Made by a program: the position numbers and the translations under genes. Source: Paenibacillus timonensis (GTDB taxonomy: Bacteria > Bacillota > Bacilli > Paenibacillales > Paenibacillaceae). From it: a DNA stretch of 64,000 bases. The first letter of the stretch is position 1. Each line of letters opens with the position of its first letter. Positions 7,606-16,928 of the stretch are shown piece after piece. Location of the stretch: the NCBI RefSeq assembly GCF_022427145.1, contig NZ_JAKSXN010000005.1:1-64000 (forward strand), given 5' to 3'. The notes under the pieces are model-generated. The model was not told the DNA's origin. It made no database searches and saw only the letters and a list, made by a program, of their open reading frames with translations.

Positions 7606-8633
7606 ATGAATACGATAACTTCCGCCCTGACGGGAGGCAGTTCTAAACCGGCGATTGAAGCTGAGGGACTCGTGAAAATATTCGGAACGAACCGCGCGGT
7701 GGACGGAGTGAACCTGCGGGTGGGGAGCGGCATGATTTACGGCGTCCTAGGACCGAACGGAGCCGGGAAAACGACGACGATCCGCATGCTGGCCACTTTG
7801 CTGCGTCCGGATGCGGGATCCGCCCGCATTTTCGGCCATGACGTCGTGAAGGAGCAGCATATCGTCCGCCAACTGATCGGCGTGACCGGGCAGTCGCGTC
7901 GGTGGATGAAACGCTGAGCGCTACGGAAAACCTCGTCATTTTCTCTAGGCTATTAGGCTTGGGACGCAGCGAGGCCCGCCGAAAAGCGGAGGAGCTGCTG
8001 GAGGAATTCGGCTTGTCCGATGCAGCCAAACGCCCGCTGAAGCATTTTTCCGGCGGGATGCGGCGTCGCCTGGACTTGGCGGCTAGCTTGATTGCCCAAC
8101 CGCCGCTCATCTTCCTCGACGAACCGACGACGGGTCTGGATCCTCGGACGCGGACGCAGATGTGGGATACGATCCGCCGCCTGGTGGCTTCAGGCTCGAC
8201 GGTGCTGTTAACGACGCAATACCTGGACGAAGCCGATCAACTGGCGGACCGGATCGCCGTGATCGATCGCGGACAGGTCATCGCCGAAGGAACCGTCGAC
8301 GAATTGAAAGCTTCGGTCGGCGCCTCGTCGCTGCAGCTGAGATTAAACAATCCGATGGATTTGGCGGAGACTCGCCGAATTGTGGAGCAAGTGCTGAAGG
8401 TGCCTTCAAGCGTCTCGGCTGAAGTCGGCAAGATTACCGCCCCGATGGCGGAGGCCGATAAAGTCACGGACCTGTTGATTGCCTTGCGCGAATCCGGCGT
8501 TGCTTTGCTGGAGTTAAGCGTCCAGAAGCCAACGCTGGACGAAGTCTTTTTGACGTTGACCGGGCATGGCGTCGAAGCAGATACCGCAGGTACGGACGTG
8601 TACGTTCTCAAACAGAAAGGGGTCATTGCATGA
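7606..8633 (+). pseudogene. DrrA-like ABC transporter ATPase with one-base frameshift
   Basis: ATPase of a daunorubicin-resistance-type (DrrA) exporter, which should pair with the downstream permease. The first frame (7606-7917) holds Walker A ([14 protein letters not shown]) and stops early. The second frame (from about 7896 to 8633) holds the signature FSGGMRRRLDLAASL, Walker B LIFLDEPTTGLD and the H-loop region, where Gln replaces the usual His (TVLLTTQYLDEADQLADR), as is common in DrrA. The break is just after GVTGQ (7891-7893): family members read GQ-(F/Y)-ASVDE, so one base is missing near 7894. It is either a real inactivating deletion or a sequencing error. If repaired the product is about 342 residues. 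AGGAGG lies 9 bases before ATG 7606. Confidence 0.85.
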
Positions 8634-9445
8634 ACACCACGGCTGCCTCTTCCAAGGCTGCTCGGCCTTTAAAGAATCACACCAGTTTCCGTCAATCGCT
8701 ACGCCATTCTTTGACCATGGCGTACCGGGGTTTGCTCAAAATCAAGCGAACACCGGAACAACTTTTCGACGTGACGATCCAGCCGATCATTTTCACGCTG
8801 ATGTTCACCTATATTTTCGGCGGGGCGATCTCGGGGGATGTACTGAGTTACTTGCCGGTCATTATTCCGGGCATTCTGGTGCAAACCGTCATTTCGACGT
8901 CCATCGTTACCGGGGTCCAGCTGCGCGAGGATATGGAGAAGGGCGTCTTCGACCGCTTTAAATCGCTGCCGATCGCGCGAATCGCTCCGCTGGCCGGCGC
9001 TTTGCTTGCCGACACGGTCCGCTATACGATCGCTACGGTCTTGACGTTTGCGATGGGCTATCTCATGGGCTTCCGGCCTGAAGGAGGCCTCGGCTATGTT
9101 GCGCTTGCTTCGTTACTCGTCATCGTCTGCTCCTGGGCGATCAGCTGGATTTTCGCTTTCTTTGGCGTGATCGCCCGAACGGCTTCCAGCGTGCAGGGGA
9201 TTTCAATGATCGTGTTGTTTCCGCTGACATTCCTGTCCAATGCGTTCGTTCCGGTCGATACCATGCCGAAATGGCTGGAATGGTTTGCGAACGTGAATCC
9301 GATTTCGCATTTGGTTACCGCGGTTCGGGAACTGGTCAATACGGGGACGGCTGGCGGAGATTTAGTGACCTCCCTCGTTGGAGCCGCCGTTATCGTGGCG
9401 GTTTTTGCACCGATAACGGTTCGCGCCTATATGCGACGCACCTAA
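8630..9445 (+). CDS. DrrB-like ABC-2 type permease
   Basis: Membrane half of the exporter, 271 residues with about six hydrophobic segments. The N-terminus (SLTMAYRGLLKIKRTPEQLFDVTIQPIIFTLMF) and the inner segment VFPLTFLSNAFVPVDTMPKWL are typical of the ABC-2/DrrB family, which exports hydrophobic drugs, lipids or natural products. The start ATG overlaps the ATPase stop in ATGA, so the pair is translationally coupled. If the ATPase frameshift is real, this permease has no partner here. Confidence 0.88.
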   Translation: MNTTAASSKAARPLKNHTSFRQSLRHSLTMAYRGLLKIKRTPEQLFDVTIQPIIFTLMFTYIFGGAISGDVLSYLPVIIPGILVQTVISTSIVTGVQLREDMEKGVFDRFKSLPIARIAPLAGALLADTVRYTIATVLTFAMGYLMGFRPEGGLGYVALASLLVIVCSWAISWIFAFFGVIARTASSVQGISMIVLFPLTFLSNAFVPVDTMPKWLEWFANVNPISHLVTAVRELVNTGTAGGDLVTSLVGAAVIVAVFAPITVRAYMRRT

Positions 9446-9451
9446 ACAAAC

Positions 9452-9486
9452 AAAGCCGGAAGACGATTCGTCTATCCGGCTTTGCC
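9452..9486. terminator. two-way terminator between drrB-like and patB genes
   Basis: AAAGCCGGA (9452-9460) pairs with TCCGGCTTT (9475-9483), with an inner GACG/CGTC stem. A flanks the left and T the right, so it can serve the convergent genes on both strands. Confidence 0.75.
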
Positions 9487-9508
9487 ATGTTGTTCGGGTA
9501 GGAATGAT

Positions 9509-10687
9509 CTACGTAGTGCGTGCGGTGACCGCTGCGCAAAAGCGCTCCAGGGCCTCCTGCAATAACGAGCGCGGACACGCCAGGTTGATCCGCAGGAACC
9601 CTTCGCCGTTCTGGCCATAGATGGAGCCCTCCGTAAAGGCGATTTTGGCCTCCTTGTACATCGTTTGCTTCATCTGGGCTTTGCTCCATCCCAGCGCCCG
9701 GCAATCCACCCATAATAAGTAGGTGCCTTCAGAGAGGACAGGGGCCGCCGCAGGCAAGCGCTCCGCGAGAGTCGCCACCGCAAAGTCGCGGTTGTCGCGG
9801 ATGTAGTCTAAGACGGCATCAAGCCAATCCTCGCTTTGGGTATAGGCGGCGATGGTGGCGGAAGGGCCGAAATAGTTCAGCGAACCGATGGCCAACGCTT
9901 TGATCCGTTCCGCGAACCGCTTGCGGATCGCTACGTTCGGAATGATCGTATAAGCCGTGGCGAGCCCGGGGATGTTGAACGTCTTGGAGGGTGCCGCGCA
10001 GGTGACCGTGATGCCGGCATGGGCCTCGGAGAGCGAGGCAAACGGCAAATGGCGATGTTCCTTGAATACGAGGTCGCCATGAATTTCGTCCGAGACGACC
10101 TTCACACCGTATTTCAAGCAAAGTTCGCCGAGCCGTTCCAACTCGTCCCGGGTCCAAACCCGCCCGCCGGGATTATGGGGGCTGCATAGCAGCAGCAGTT
10201 TGGCACCGTTCTGCATCAGCGACTCCAGTTGTCCGTAATCCATCCGGTAACGACCCTCGTCAAGAATCAGCGGATTTTCGGCGACCTCGCGTCCGTTGCT
10301 GCGGATCACGTCATAGAACGGATTATATACCGGGGATTGCAGGATCACTTGATCCCCCGGCTCGGTTAACACCTGAACGGCCACGCCGAGCGCAGGCACG
10401 ACGCCTGGGGTGTCGGTCAACCAGGACGCGTCGACGCTCCAACCATGCCGGCGCTCCAGCCAGCCGGTGATGGCGTCCAGGTATTCTTTGGGCCGGGCGG
10501 TGTAGCCGTAAATTCCCAGCTTGGCCCGTTCCGTGACGGCTTCGACAATGGCCGGAGCGCAGCGGAAATCCATATCGGCGACCCACAAGGGCAGTACGTC
10601 CGGATCGCCGAACAGCTCCCGTCCAAGATCCCATTTCTCGGAGAAAGTCCCTCTCCGCGGCATACGTTCGTCGAAATGATACGTCAT
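9509..10687 (-). CDS. patB: PatB/MalY-type aminotransferase, cystathionine beta-lyase
   Basis: PLP-dependent fold-type I enzyme, 392 residues, the usual length. The N-terminus PLWVADMDFRCAPAIVEA is characteristic of the PatB/MalY C-S lyase subgroup, SPHNPGGRVW is the conserved substrate and cofactor loop, and AAPSKTFNIPG carries the Schiff-base Lys (about 234). Such enzymes cleave cystathionine or cysteine to pyruvate, ammonia and a thiol. It lies 53 bases downstream of the carbonic anhydrase gene on the same strand and is probably the last gene of that leftward operon. An aminotransferase role cannot be excluded. Confidence 0.88.
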   Translation of the reverse strand: MTYHFDERMPRRGTFSEKWDLGRELFGDPDVLPLWVADMDFRCAPAIVEAVTERAKLGIYGYTARPKEYLDAITGWLERRHGWSVDASWLTDTPGVVPALGVAVQVLTEPGDQVILQSPVYNPFYDVIRSNGREVAENPLILDEGRYRMDYGQLESLMQNGAKLLLLCSPHNPGGRVWTRDELERLGELCLKYGVKVVSDEIHGDLVFKEHRHLPFASLSEAHAGITVTCAAPSKTFNIPGLATAYTIIPNVAIRKRFAERIKALAIGSLNYFGPSATIAAYTQSEDWLDAVLDYIRDNRDFAVATLAERLPAAAPVLSEGTYLLWVDCRALGWSKAQMKQTMYKEAKIAFTEGSIYGQNGEGFLRINLACPRSLLQEALERFCAAVTARTT

Positions 10688-10740
10688 CTAGTTGCTCCAT
10701 CCTTTCTCCATCTGGCGGGTTCGACCCATCCTAAGCGGGA

Positions 10741-11313
10741 TTATTTCTGCAGTTGCTGATATCCGTCGATCACAAGCTCCAGCTCGCCCGTCGTGGAATC
10801 GATCAACATCCCGTGAACGGGAATGTCGGCAGGGAGAAGAGGATGCTTCTTGACGATATTTACCGTCTGGATGACGCCTTCCTTCTCGTTATCGAAGCCG
10901 CGCAGCCATTTATTCAGCTTGATGCCGGAGTTCTCCAGCGTGCTCAGCGTATCGTCGCTGATTCCCCGCTCCCGCATGGATCCGATCATCCGGTCCGAAT
11001 TCAGCGCGGCCATCCCGCAGCCGGTGTGACCGACGATGAACACCTCTTGCGCATGCAGCTCGTAGATCGCCACCAGCAGACTGCGCATGACGCTCCCGAA
11101 GGGCTGGGAAATTACCGCGCCGGCGTTCTTGATGAGCTTCACATCGCCGTTGCGCAAATTCATCGCTTTAGGTAGAAGCTCCGTTAGCCGAGTATCCATG
11201 CAGGTAACAATCGCCATTTTCTTCTCGGGAAATTTATCCGTTACATATTTCTCGTATTCCTTATCTTCGACAAATTTACGGTTATACTCCAGAATCGTTT
11301 GCAGTTGAGTCAT
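10741..11313 (-). CDS. beta-class carbonic anhydrase
   Basis: Zinc enzyme interconverting CO2 and bicarbonate, 190 residues. Zinc ligands are visible as Cys in VTCMDTRL (about 38), and His and Cys in IVGHTGCGM (about 96-99); the Asp-Arg dyad in CMDTR is also present. Length and sequence resemble Bacillus YtiB. AAGGAGG lies 9 bases before the start. The iron-sulfur protein gene is just upstream on the same strand and patB downstream; no shared pathway is obvious. Confidence 0.92.
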   Translation of the reverse strand: MTQLQTILEYNRKFVEDKEYEKYVTDKFPEKKMAIVTCMDTRLTELLPKAMNLRNGDVKLIKNAGAVISQPFGSVMRSLLVAIYELHAQEVFIVGHTGCGMAALNSDRMIGSMRERGISDDTLSTLENSGIKLNKWLRGFDNEKEGVIQTVNIVKKHPLLPADIPVHGMLIDSTTGELELVIDGYQQLQK

Positions 11314-11355
11314 TTTACCTGCCTCCTTAGTTTTGGGGTAGCGGATCCCGGCGTT

Positions 11356-11679
11356 TTACCGGTGGTCAACCAAGCGGATATTGGATTTGTAAAATTGCGA
11401 CGGCCCATCCAAACGGAAGGTGCCGGTGTTTTCTTCCCCCTTCAGGGTAAGCTCTTCTTCAAAAAATACCGCCTGCAGCTTATCGATCCAAAACGGATAA
11501 ACCTCGTTCTCCACCGGAATGTCGTAAGCGCCGGGTTCGGACACGATGGTTAGTCCCGGAACGCCGCTCATTCCGCAGCCGCAGTTTTCCGTATCGTACA
11601 CGAGGCGGAGGAGGCCTGGCTTAGCGCCCAGCTTGTCGGCGATCAGTTTTTCGGCCGTCGGGTTTAAAGATATTTTCAT
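11356..11679 (-). CDS. YqkB-like Fe-S biosynthesis (HesB/IscA) domain protein
   Basis: 107 residues, one domain. The start MKISLNPTAEKLIADKLG and the cluster NCGCGMSGV resemble the Fe-S_biosyn family, and the length matches Bacillus YqkB. It lacks the C-terminal C-x-C of true A-type iron-sulfur carriers, so a carrier role is uncertain. First gene of the leftward run yqkB-like, carbonic anhydrase, patB. Confidence 0.8.
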   Translation of the reverse strand: MKISLNPTAEKLIADKLGAKPGLLRLVYDTENCGCGMSGVPGLTIVSEPGAYDIPVENEVYPFWIDKLQAVFFEEELTLKGEENTGTFRLDGPSQFYKSNIRLVDHR

Positions 11680-11819
11680 AAGATGAAGACAGCTCCTTTA
11701 CATGAAAATGAAATATTTCAAAAAAAGGTGATTTCGCCCGCTTAAAATTTGATTATACGGTTTGTTAAAAGTATCATCAAGAGTAGCAGTAAATTTCACC
11801 AGTAAAGGCGGGAGTTGTC

Positions 11820-13337
11820 ATGAAGCAGGAAACGGTTGAAAAATGGGAGCTCTTTCGAGAGCTTCTGCAAAAGATTCACGGCTACGGGGAAGCCGTCGCT
11901 CTGATGAATTGGGATTTGCGCACGGGCGCGCCGCGGAAAGGCGCAGAGACCCGGGCAGCCACCATCGGCTTATTGTCCACGGAGGCATTTAAGCTGCAAA
12001 CGTCGGCGGAAATGGGCGAGTATCTTGCCTATTTGAATCAGCCTTCCGTACTGGATGAATTGGATGACGTCAAACGCCGGATGGTGCTTGACGTGCAGGA
12101 GGAGTACGACCGGAGCGTCAAGATTCCTCCGCAGAAATTCCGCGAATATACCGAACTCACGGCCCATTCCGAGACGATGTGGGAGGATTTTAAGGAAAAC
12201 AGCGATTTCGCCGGCTTTGAACCTTATTTAACGCAAATCGTGGAAAAAACGCAGGAGTTTATCGATTATTGGGGTCCGAAAGCCACTCGTTATGATACGT
12301 TGTTACATATGTATGAACCGGATCTGACGGTCGAGAAGCTCGATCAGGTATTCGGGCAGTTGCGCGACCGCCTGGTACCGCTGGTCGAGGCAGTGGCTGC
12401 GGCGAAGAACAAGCCGGAGGCGCCTTTCCTGGATCAGCTGTTCGATGCGGGACAGCAGGCGAAGTTCAGCCGTTTCCTCCTTGAACAAATCGGTTACGAC
12501 TTCGAGGCCGGGCGGATCGACGAAACGGTACACCCGTTCCAAACGACGCTAAATCATGGCGATGTGCGGATCACGACCAACTACAAGCAGGATGATGTCG
12601 CCAGCGCCATTTTCAGCTCCCTCCACGAAGGCGGGCATGCCCTTTATGAGCAGAACGTTTCTCCGGAGCTTGCCGGATCGCCGCTGGGCCAAGGCACGTC
12701 GATGGGGATCCACGAATCCCAATCCCGTTTCTGGGAGAACTTCGTCGGGCGCAGCCTGCCATTCTGGCAGCGGTATTTCGGGGAACTCCAACAGCACTTC
12801 CCGGATCAATTTAAGGATGTTACGCCGGAGGCGTTCTTCCTCGGCATCAACCGCGTGGAGAACTCGTTAATCCGAATCGAAGCGGATGAGCTGACTTATA
12901 ATTTGCATATCATTATCCGTTACGAGATCGAGAAGATGCTGTTTAATGAAGCTTTGCCGGTAAGCGAGCTGCCTATAGTATGGAACGAGAAATACCGCGA
13001 CTATCTCGGCTTGACGCCGCCGAACGACGGGCTCGGCGTGCTGCAGGACGTTCACTGGTCGGGCGGCCTGTTCGGCTACTTCCCATCCTATGCATTAGGC
13101 AACATGTATGCGGCCCAGATCGCAAACACGCTTCGCAAGGAGCTTCCGCAGTTCGAAGGCTTTATCGCGGACGGCAATTTCCAACCGATCAAGGAATGGC
13201 TGACCGAGAAAATCTACAAATACGGCAAGAGCCGCAAACCGTCCGAAATTATCTTCGCGGTCACCGGGGAAGAGCTGAATCCGGATTATCTCGCTGACTA
13301 TCTCGAGGAGAAATTCAAGAGCATTTACGGCATTTAG
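11820..13337 (+). CDS. M32 family metallocarboxypeptidase
   Basis: Zinc carboxypeptidase of the thermostable carboxypeptidase (Taq/YpwA) family, 505 residues, full length. The zinc motif is HEGGHALYEQN (HExxH), followed by HESQSRFWENFVGR, which carries the third ligand Glu. The middle DVRITTNY and the late GLFGYFPSYALGNMYAAQ are strongly conserved family blocks. Soluble, presumably cytoplasmic, removing C-terminal residues from peptides. Monocistronic, with its own terminator. Confidence 0.95.
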   Translation: MKQETVEKWELFRELLQKIHGYGEAVALMNWDLRTGAPRKGAETRAATIGLLSTEAFKLQTSAEMGEYLAYLNQPSVLDELDDVKRRMVLDVQEEYDRSVKIPPQKFREYTELTAHSETMWEDFKENSDFAGFEPYLTQIVEKTQEFIDYWGPKATRYDTLLHMYEPDLTVEKLDQVFGQLRDRLVPLVEAVAAAKNKPEAPFLDQLFDAGQQAKFSRFLLEQIGYDFEAGRIDETVHPFQTTLNHGDVRITTNYKQDDVASAIFSSLHEGGHALYEQNVSPELAGSPLGQGTSMGIHESQSRFWENFVGRSLPFWQRYFGELQQHFPDQFKDVTPEAFFLGINRVENSLIRIEADELTYNLHIIIRYEIEKMLFNEALPVSELPIVWNEKYRDYLGLTPPNDGLGVLQDVHWSGGLFGYFPSYALGNMYAAQIANTLRKELPQFEGFIADGNFQPIKEWLTEKIYKYGKSRKPSEIIFAVTGEELNPDYLADYLEEKFKSIYGI

Positions 13338-13376
13338 TCGTCAATCCCAACAAAGGCTGTCCATGAGCGGAATGAT

Positions 13377-13397
13377 CCGCCCAGGGGCGGCTTTTTT
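13377..13397 (+). terminator. intrinsic terminator after M32 carboxypeptidase
   Basis: CCGCC (13377-13381), a short loop, GGCGG (13386-13390), then CTTTTTT. Confidence 0.8.
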
Positions 13398-13483
13398 GCG
13401 TTCTCCAAACATGCCCGCCCTTCCCTTACAACCTGGGACGGGATCCTCTCACCGTCTACGCTTAACCTTTTGCTGGGCCATCG

Positions 13484-13530
13484 CATACTATTTAGTATGT
13501 TCTAGCCAACCGCTAGCAATCGATTGGCTA
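13484..13530 (+). promoter_or_regulatory. two inverted repeats upstream of the importer operon
   Basis: CATACTA-TT-TAGTATG (13484-13499) is a perfect 7-bp palindrome overlapping a weak -10 (TACTAT, with TTAACC 18 bases upstream). TAGCCAA (13503-13509) and TTGGCTA (13524-13530) form a second inverted repeat just downstream. Together they look like an operator plus a leader hairpin; the regulator is unknown. No TPP or SAM riboswitch is visible. Confidence 0.4.
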
Positions 13531-13562
13531 TGAAACTCCATAAAGAAGGAGAGGTGAACGGC

Positions 13563-14567
13563 ATGAACAACGTTAGAAAGGGGTTATGGCTCGCGCTCAT
13601 CGTTCTCCTGACGGCAGCCCTTAGCGGTTGCGGAGGAAGCGGCCAAGCACAAAAGGTGAAAATCGGGGAAGTTACCCGTTCCGTTTTTTATGCCCCTCAA
13701 TATGTCGCTTTGGAAAAAGGCTTTTTCAAAGAGGAAGGATTGGACGTAGAGCTGCAAACGACGGCAGGGGGCGATAAGACGATGACCGCGCTGTTGTCGG
13801 GGGCGATCGATGTGGCGCTGGTCGGCGCTGAAACGTCGATTTACGTGTATCAGCAAGGCTCGGAGGATCCCGTGATCAACTTTGCCCAGTTGACGCAAAC
13901 GGACGGCACGTTCCTGGTCGCCCGGGAAGACCCCGGGGAGTTCGATTGGGAGAAGCTGAAGGGGAGCGTCTTTCTTGGCCAGCGGAAAGGGGGCATGCCG
14001 CAAATGGCCGGCGAGTTCACCCTGCGCAAGCACGGGATCGATCCGCAACAGGATCTGGAGCTGATCCAGAATGTGGACTTCGCCAACATCACGGCGGCGT
14101 TCGCGTCGGGAACGGGACAGTTCGTCCAGCTGTTTGAACCGCAAGCTTCCATTATTGAGAAGGAAGGGAAGGGCTTTGTCGTCGCTTCCTTTGGTACGGA
14201 GAGCGGAAAGCTGCCCTACACGGTGTTCATGACCAAGCAAAGCTACATGAAAGACCGCCCGGAAGTCGTTCAGAAGTTTACGAACGCGGTCTATAAGGCA
14301 CAGCGCTGGGTCCAGTCGCACACGCCGGAGGAAATTGCCGAGACCGTTGCTCCTTACTTTAAGGACACGGACATGGATATTTTGGTCAGCTCGATCAAGC
14401 GTTATCAGGAGCAGGGGACGTATGCGGAGACACCGGCGTTGGCGGAAGACGCATGGAACAATCTGCTTGACGTGATGGAAAGCGCCGGGGAATTAAACGA
14501 ACGGGTCGCCCCCGAGAAGCTGGTCGACAACAGCTTTGCCGATCAAGCGGTAAACTCGGTGAAATAA
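13563..14567 (+). CDS. SsuA/THI5-like ABC importer substrate-binding lipoprotein
   Basis: Extracytoplasmic solute receptor, 334 residues, with a lipoprotein signal ending in the lipobox LSGC. The mature part starts KVKIGEVTRSVFYAPQYVALEKGFF, the typical opening of the NMT1/SsuA family (receptors for sulfonates, nitrate-like anions or thiamine pyrimidine), and LLSGAIDVALVGAET is the usual second motif. ATG 13563 is chosen because AAGGAGAGGTGA precedes it and the signal peptide begins there. It is first of a three-gene importer with ATPase and permease downstream. The ligand cannot be read from the sequence. Confidence 0.88.
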   Translation: MNNVRKGLWLALIVLLTAALSGCGGSGQAQKVKIGEVTRSVFYAPQYVALEKGFFKEEGLDVELQTTAGGDKTMTALLSGAIDVALVGAETSIYVYQQGSEDPVINFAQLTQTDGTFLVAREDPGEFDWEKLKGSVFLGQRKGGMPQMAGEFTLRKHGIDPQQDLELIQNVDFANITAAFASGTGQFVQLFEPQASIIEKEGKGFVVASFGTESGKLPYTVFMTKQSYMKDRPEVVQKFTNAVYKAQRWVQSHTPEEIAETVAPYFKDTDMDILVSSIKRYQEQGTYAETPALAEDAWNNLLDVMESAGELNERVAPEKLVDNSFADQAVNSVK

Positions 14568-14595
14568 GCATAAAACAAACGGAAAAGGAGCGTGA

Positions 14596-15381
14596 GTGCT
14601 TTTGCCTTCTGTCGTGGAACTGAAAAACCTGGATCTGGTCTACGTGACGGACCGGGAGGCCGTCCTCGCTTTGCAAGGGATGAATTTGACGGTGGAGCCG
14701 GGCGAGTTCATCAGTTTGGTCGGTCCCAGCGGTTGCGGAAAGACCACGCTTCTCTCCGTCATGGCAGGTCTGCTCACTCCATCTCGGGGGGAGATGCTGC
14801 TGCACGGCAAACCGGTGACGGGGCCAACCCCGCAGGTCGGTTATATGCTACAGCAGGATTATTTGTTCCCGTGGCGGACGATTCTGAGCAATAGCGTGTT
14901 GGGTCTCGAGCTAACGGGGCGGTTGACGCCGGAAAGCACGGAAAATGCCCGTTCGCTGCTAGCTGAAATGGGCCTCGGCGATACGGAGAACCTGTATCCG
15001 CATCAACTGTCGGGCGGAATGCGCCAGCGGGTTGCCCTCGTTCGTACCCTGGCGACCGATCCGGAGCTGCTGCTTCTGGATGAGCCGTTCTCGGCGCTCG
15101 ATTACCAAACGAAACTGCAGCTGGAGGATTTGGTGTGGGGAACCTTGAAGCAGCGAAAGAAAACCGGCGTGCTGGTGACCCACGATTTGTCCGAAGCGAT
15201 CGCGGTCAGCGATAGGGTGATCGTGTTGGCCCCAAGACCCGGCCGGATTCGCAGCATGTACGAAATACCGGAGAAGATCCGCAATGCGCAGCCGTTTTAC
15301 GCCCGGGAAGCCGAAGGCTTCAACGAGCTGTTCCATGAAATCTGGCGGGATTTGGAAACGTCGGAAAGGGAGGAGGGATAG
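14596..15381 (+). CDS. SsuB/TauB-like ABC importer ATPase
   Basis: ABC ATPase of 261 residues with Walker A (GPSGCGKTTLLSVMAG), Q-loop (MLQQDYLFPWRTI), signature (LSGGMRQRVALVRTL), Walker B (LLLLDEPFSALD) and H-loop His (VLVTHDLSEAI). The PWRT motif in the Q-loop is typical of the nitrate/sulfonate/taurine subfamily. Starts at GTG 14596, or TTG 14602, after AAGGAG. It energises the permease encoded three bases downstream. Confidence 0.92.
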   Translation: MLLPSVVELKNLDLVYVTDREAVLALQGMNLTVEPGEFISLVGPSGCGKTTLLSVMAGLLTPSRGEMLLHGKPVTGPTPQVGYMLQQDYLFPWRTILSNSVLGLELTGRLTPESTENARSLLAEMGLGDTENLYPHQLSGGMRQRVALVRTLATDPELLLLDEPFSALDYQTKLQLEDLVWGTLKQRKKTGVLVTHDLSEAIAVSDRVIVLAPRPGRIRSMYEIPEKIRNAQPFYAREAEGFNELFHEIWRDLETSEREEG

Positions 15382-15384
15382 CCC

Positions 15385-16218
15385 TTGGCACAGCCTGTAA
15401 CCAAACCGGATGCCAATCAGGAAGCCTGGCTGCGGGAGAAATGGCTCCTATACCGCAGACGCAAACGCCGGATGAGCAATTATGTGGTGAGCGTGCAGGC
15501 ACTGATTCTCGTGTTATTCATCGGATGTTGGGAGCTCGCGGGCCGGATGCGCTGGATCGATGTGCTGATCTTCAGTTACCCGTCCAAGGTAGGACGGCAA
15601 ATTGTCAAAGATGCCGTCAGCGGCGAGTTGTGGCCGCACCTTGCCATGACGGTTGGCGAAACGGCGGTGGGTTTCCTGCTCGGTACGTTGATCGGGACCT
15701 TATTGGCCGTACTGATCTGGTGGTCGCCGTTCCTGTCCCGCGTTCTCGACCCCTACATGGTCGTGTTCAACAGCATGCCGAAGGTGGCGCTTGGCCCGAT
15801 ATTTATCGTGTTGTTCGGCGCCGGATTTACCGCCATCGTGGTCACAACGCTGTCGATTACGGTGATTGTCACCACGTTGGTCGTCTTCAACAGCTTTAAT
15901 GAAGTGGATGCCAACCTGGTCAAGGTTATCCGCACGTTTGGCGGGTCGCGGCGCGACGTGTTTGTGAAGGCGATCCTGCCGGCCTCGTTCCCAACCATCG
16001 TATCCACGCTCAAGGTGAACGTGGGCATGGCCTGGGTCGGCGTCATCGTCGGCGAATTCCTCGTCGCCAAAATCGGGCTCGGGTACCTGATCGTCTACGG
16101 GTTTCAGGTGTTTAACTTCACCCTGGTGCTGTCGAGTCTGGTCATCATCGCGGTGGTGGCGACGGCGATGTACCAGCTGGTTGTATATATCGAACGGAAG
16201 CTGGTGCGGGAGCGGTAA
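15385..16218 (+). CDS. SsuC/TauC-like ABC importer permease
   Basis: 277 residues with about six membrane segments and the cytoplasmic EAA-like loop (VIRTFGGSRRDVFVKAILPASFPTI) that contacts the ATPase. TTG start at 15385 with AGGGAGGAGGG 8 bases upstream; the ATPase stop is three bases before. Belongs to the BPD_transp_1 family as used by sulfonate, nitrate and thiamine-precursor importers. The long charged N-terminal tail (REKWLLYRRRKRRM) is cytoplasmic. Confidence 0.9.
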   Translation: MAQPVTKPDANQEAWLREKWLLYRRRKRRMSNYVVSVQALILVLFIGCWELAGRMRWIDVLIFSYPSKVGRQIVKDAVSGELWPHLAMTVGETAVGFLLGTLIGTLLAVLIWWSPFLSRVLDPYMVVFNSMPKVALGPIFIVLFGAGFTAIVVTTLSITVIVTTLVVFNSFNEVDANLVKVIRTFGGSRRDVFVKAILPASFPTIVSTLKVNVGMAWVGVIVGEFLVAKIGLGYLIVYGFQVFNFTLVLSSLVIIAVVATAMYQLVVYIERKLVRER

Positions 16219-16420
16219 CGCTGCCGCACCAGGTTTACCCATTATGAGGAAATCAAAGAGTGAACCCAATTTTCAGGTTGAAACAAGATTTGAGATAGAA
16301 AACAAAATCATTACGAAACTCAAAAATGAAAAAAATGTAACCATCACGACTGGTTAATCTTGTATGCTATTTACACAAATTGTTTATAAAAATCAATTTA
16401 TTTAGAAGGTATACAAGTCT

Positions 16421-16912
16421 ATGAAGAAAATAAAGGTAACCGCTGTTTTGATCGTCTTGGTTATGTTATCTCTTGCCTTAGTGGCACCTGCGGCTGAAAA
16501 TGTTGCTCCGGTATCCGCTCAATCTGTGGTGTCATTGTCAGCTACGGAAGAAGTATCAAGCAATAAAGTTACAACTATTGAAGACAACATGTTTTATCCA
16601 ATGGATGTGCTTCTGATTAATCATGTCACTCATACAGGTTCCTCGGCATATACAGGAGAATTTACAACCGCTCCAGAAAATGGTTTCTATTTGAATGTTT
16701 GGGTTAAAAACAATGTATCTTCATCTGTCTTTATTAATATCAGCCGCAATGGTCTACACATTACAGATGGTTATGAATTAAAGGGGAAAAGTCAAAAAAC
16801 AATAAGCTTTGAAGATAAGCAAGCTAATGGATTATCTGGAGATTGGGAAGTTTATATTTATAATAAGACTGGGGATAAATACAATCTTAATATCAATGCA
16901 AGACAGTTTTGA
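16421..16912 (+). CDS. AT-rich gene for a secreted protein of unknown function
   Basis: 163 residues with a clear signal peptide (MKKIKVTAVLIVLVMLSLAL, then APAAENVAP). The mature part is small and beta-rich, ending VYIYNKTGDKYNLNINARQF, and is probably an extracellular beta-sandwich. No family recognised. Base composition is much more AT-rich than the genes on either side, and the 200 bases upstream are also AT-rich, which suggests recent acquisition. A weak GAAGG site lies about 11 bases before ATG. No partner gene is evident. Confidence 0.7.
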   Translation: MKKIKVTAVLIVLVMLSLALVAPAAENVAPVSAQSVVSLSATEEVSSNKVTTIEDNMFYPMDVLLINHVTHTGSSAYTGEFTTAPENGFYLNVWVKNNVSSSVFINISRNGLHITDGYELKGKSQKTISFEDKQANGLSGDWEVYIYNKTGDKYNLNINARQF

Positions 16913-16928
16913 TTATTTAAGAAAACAG

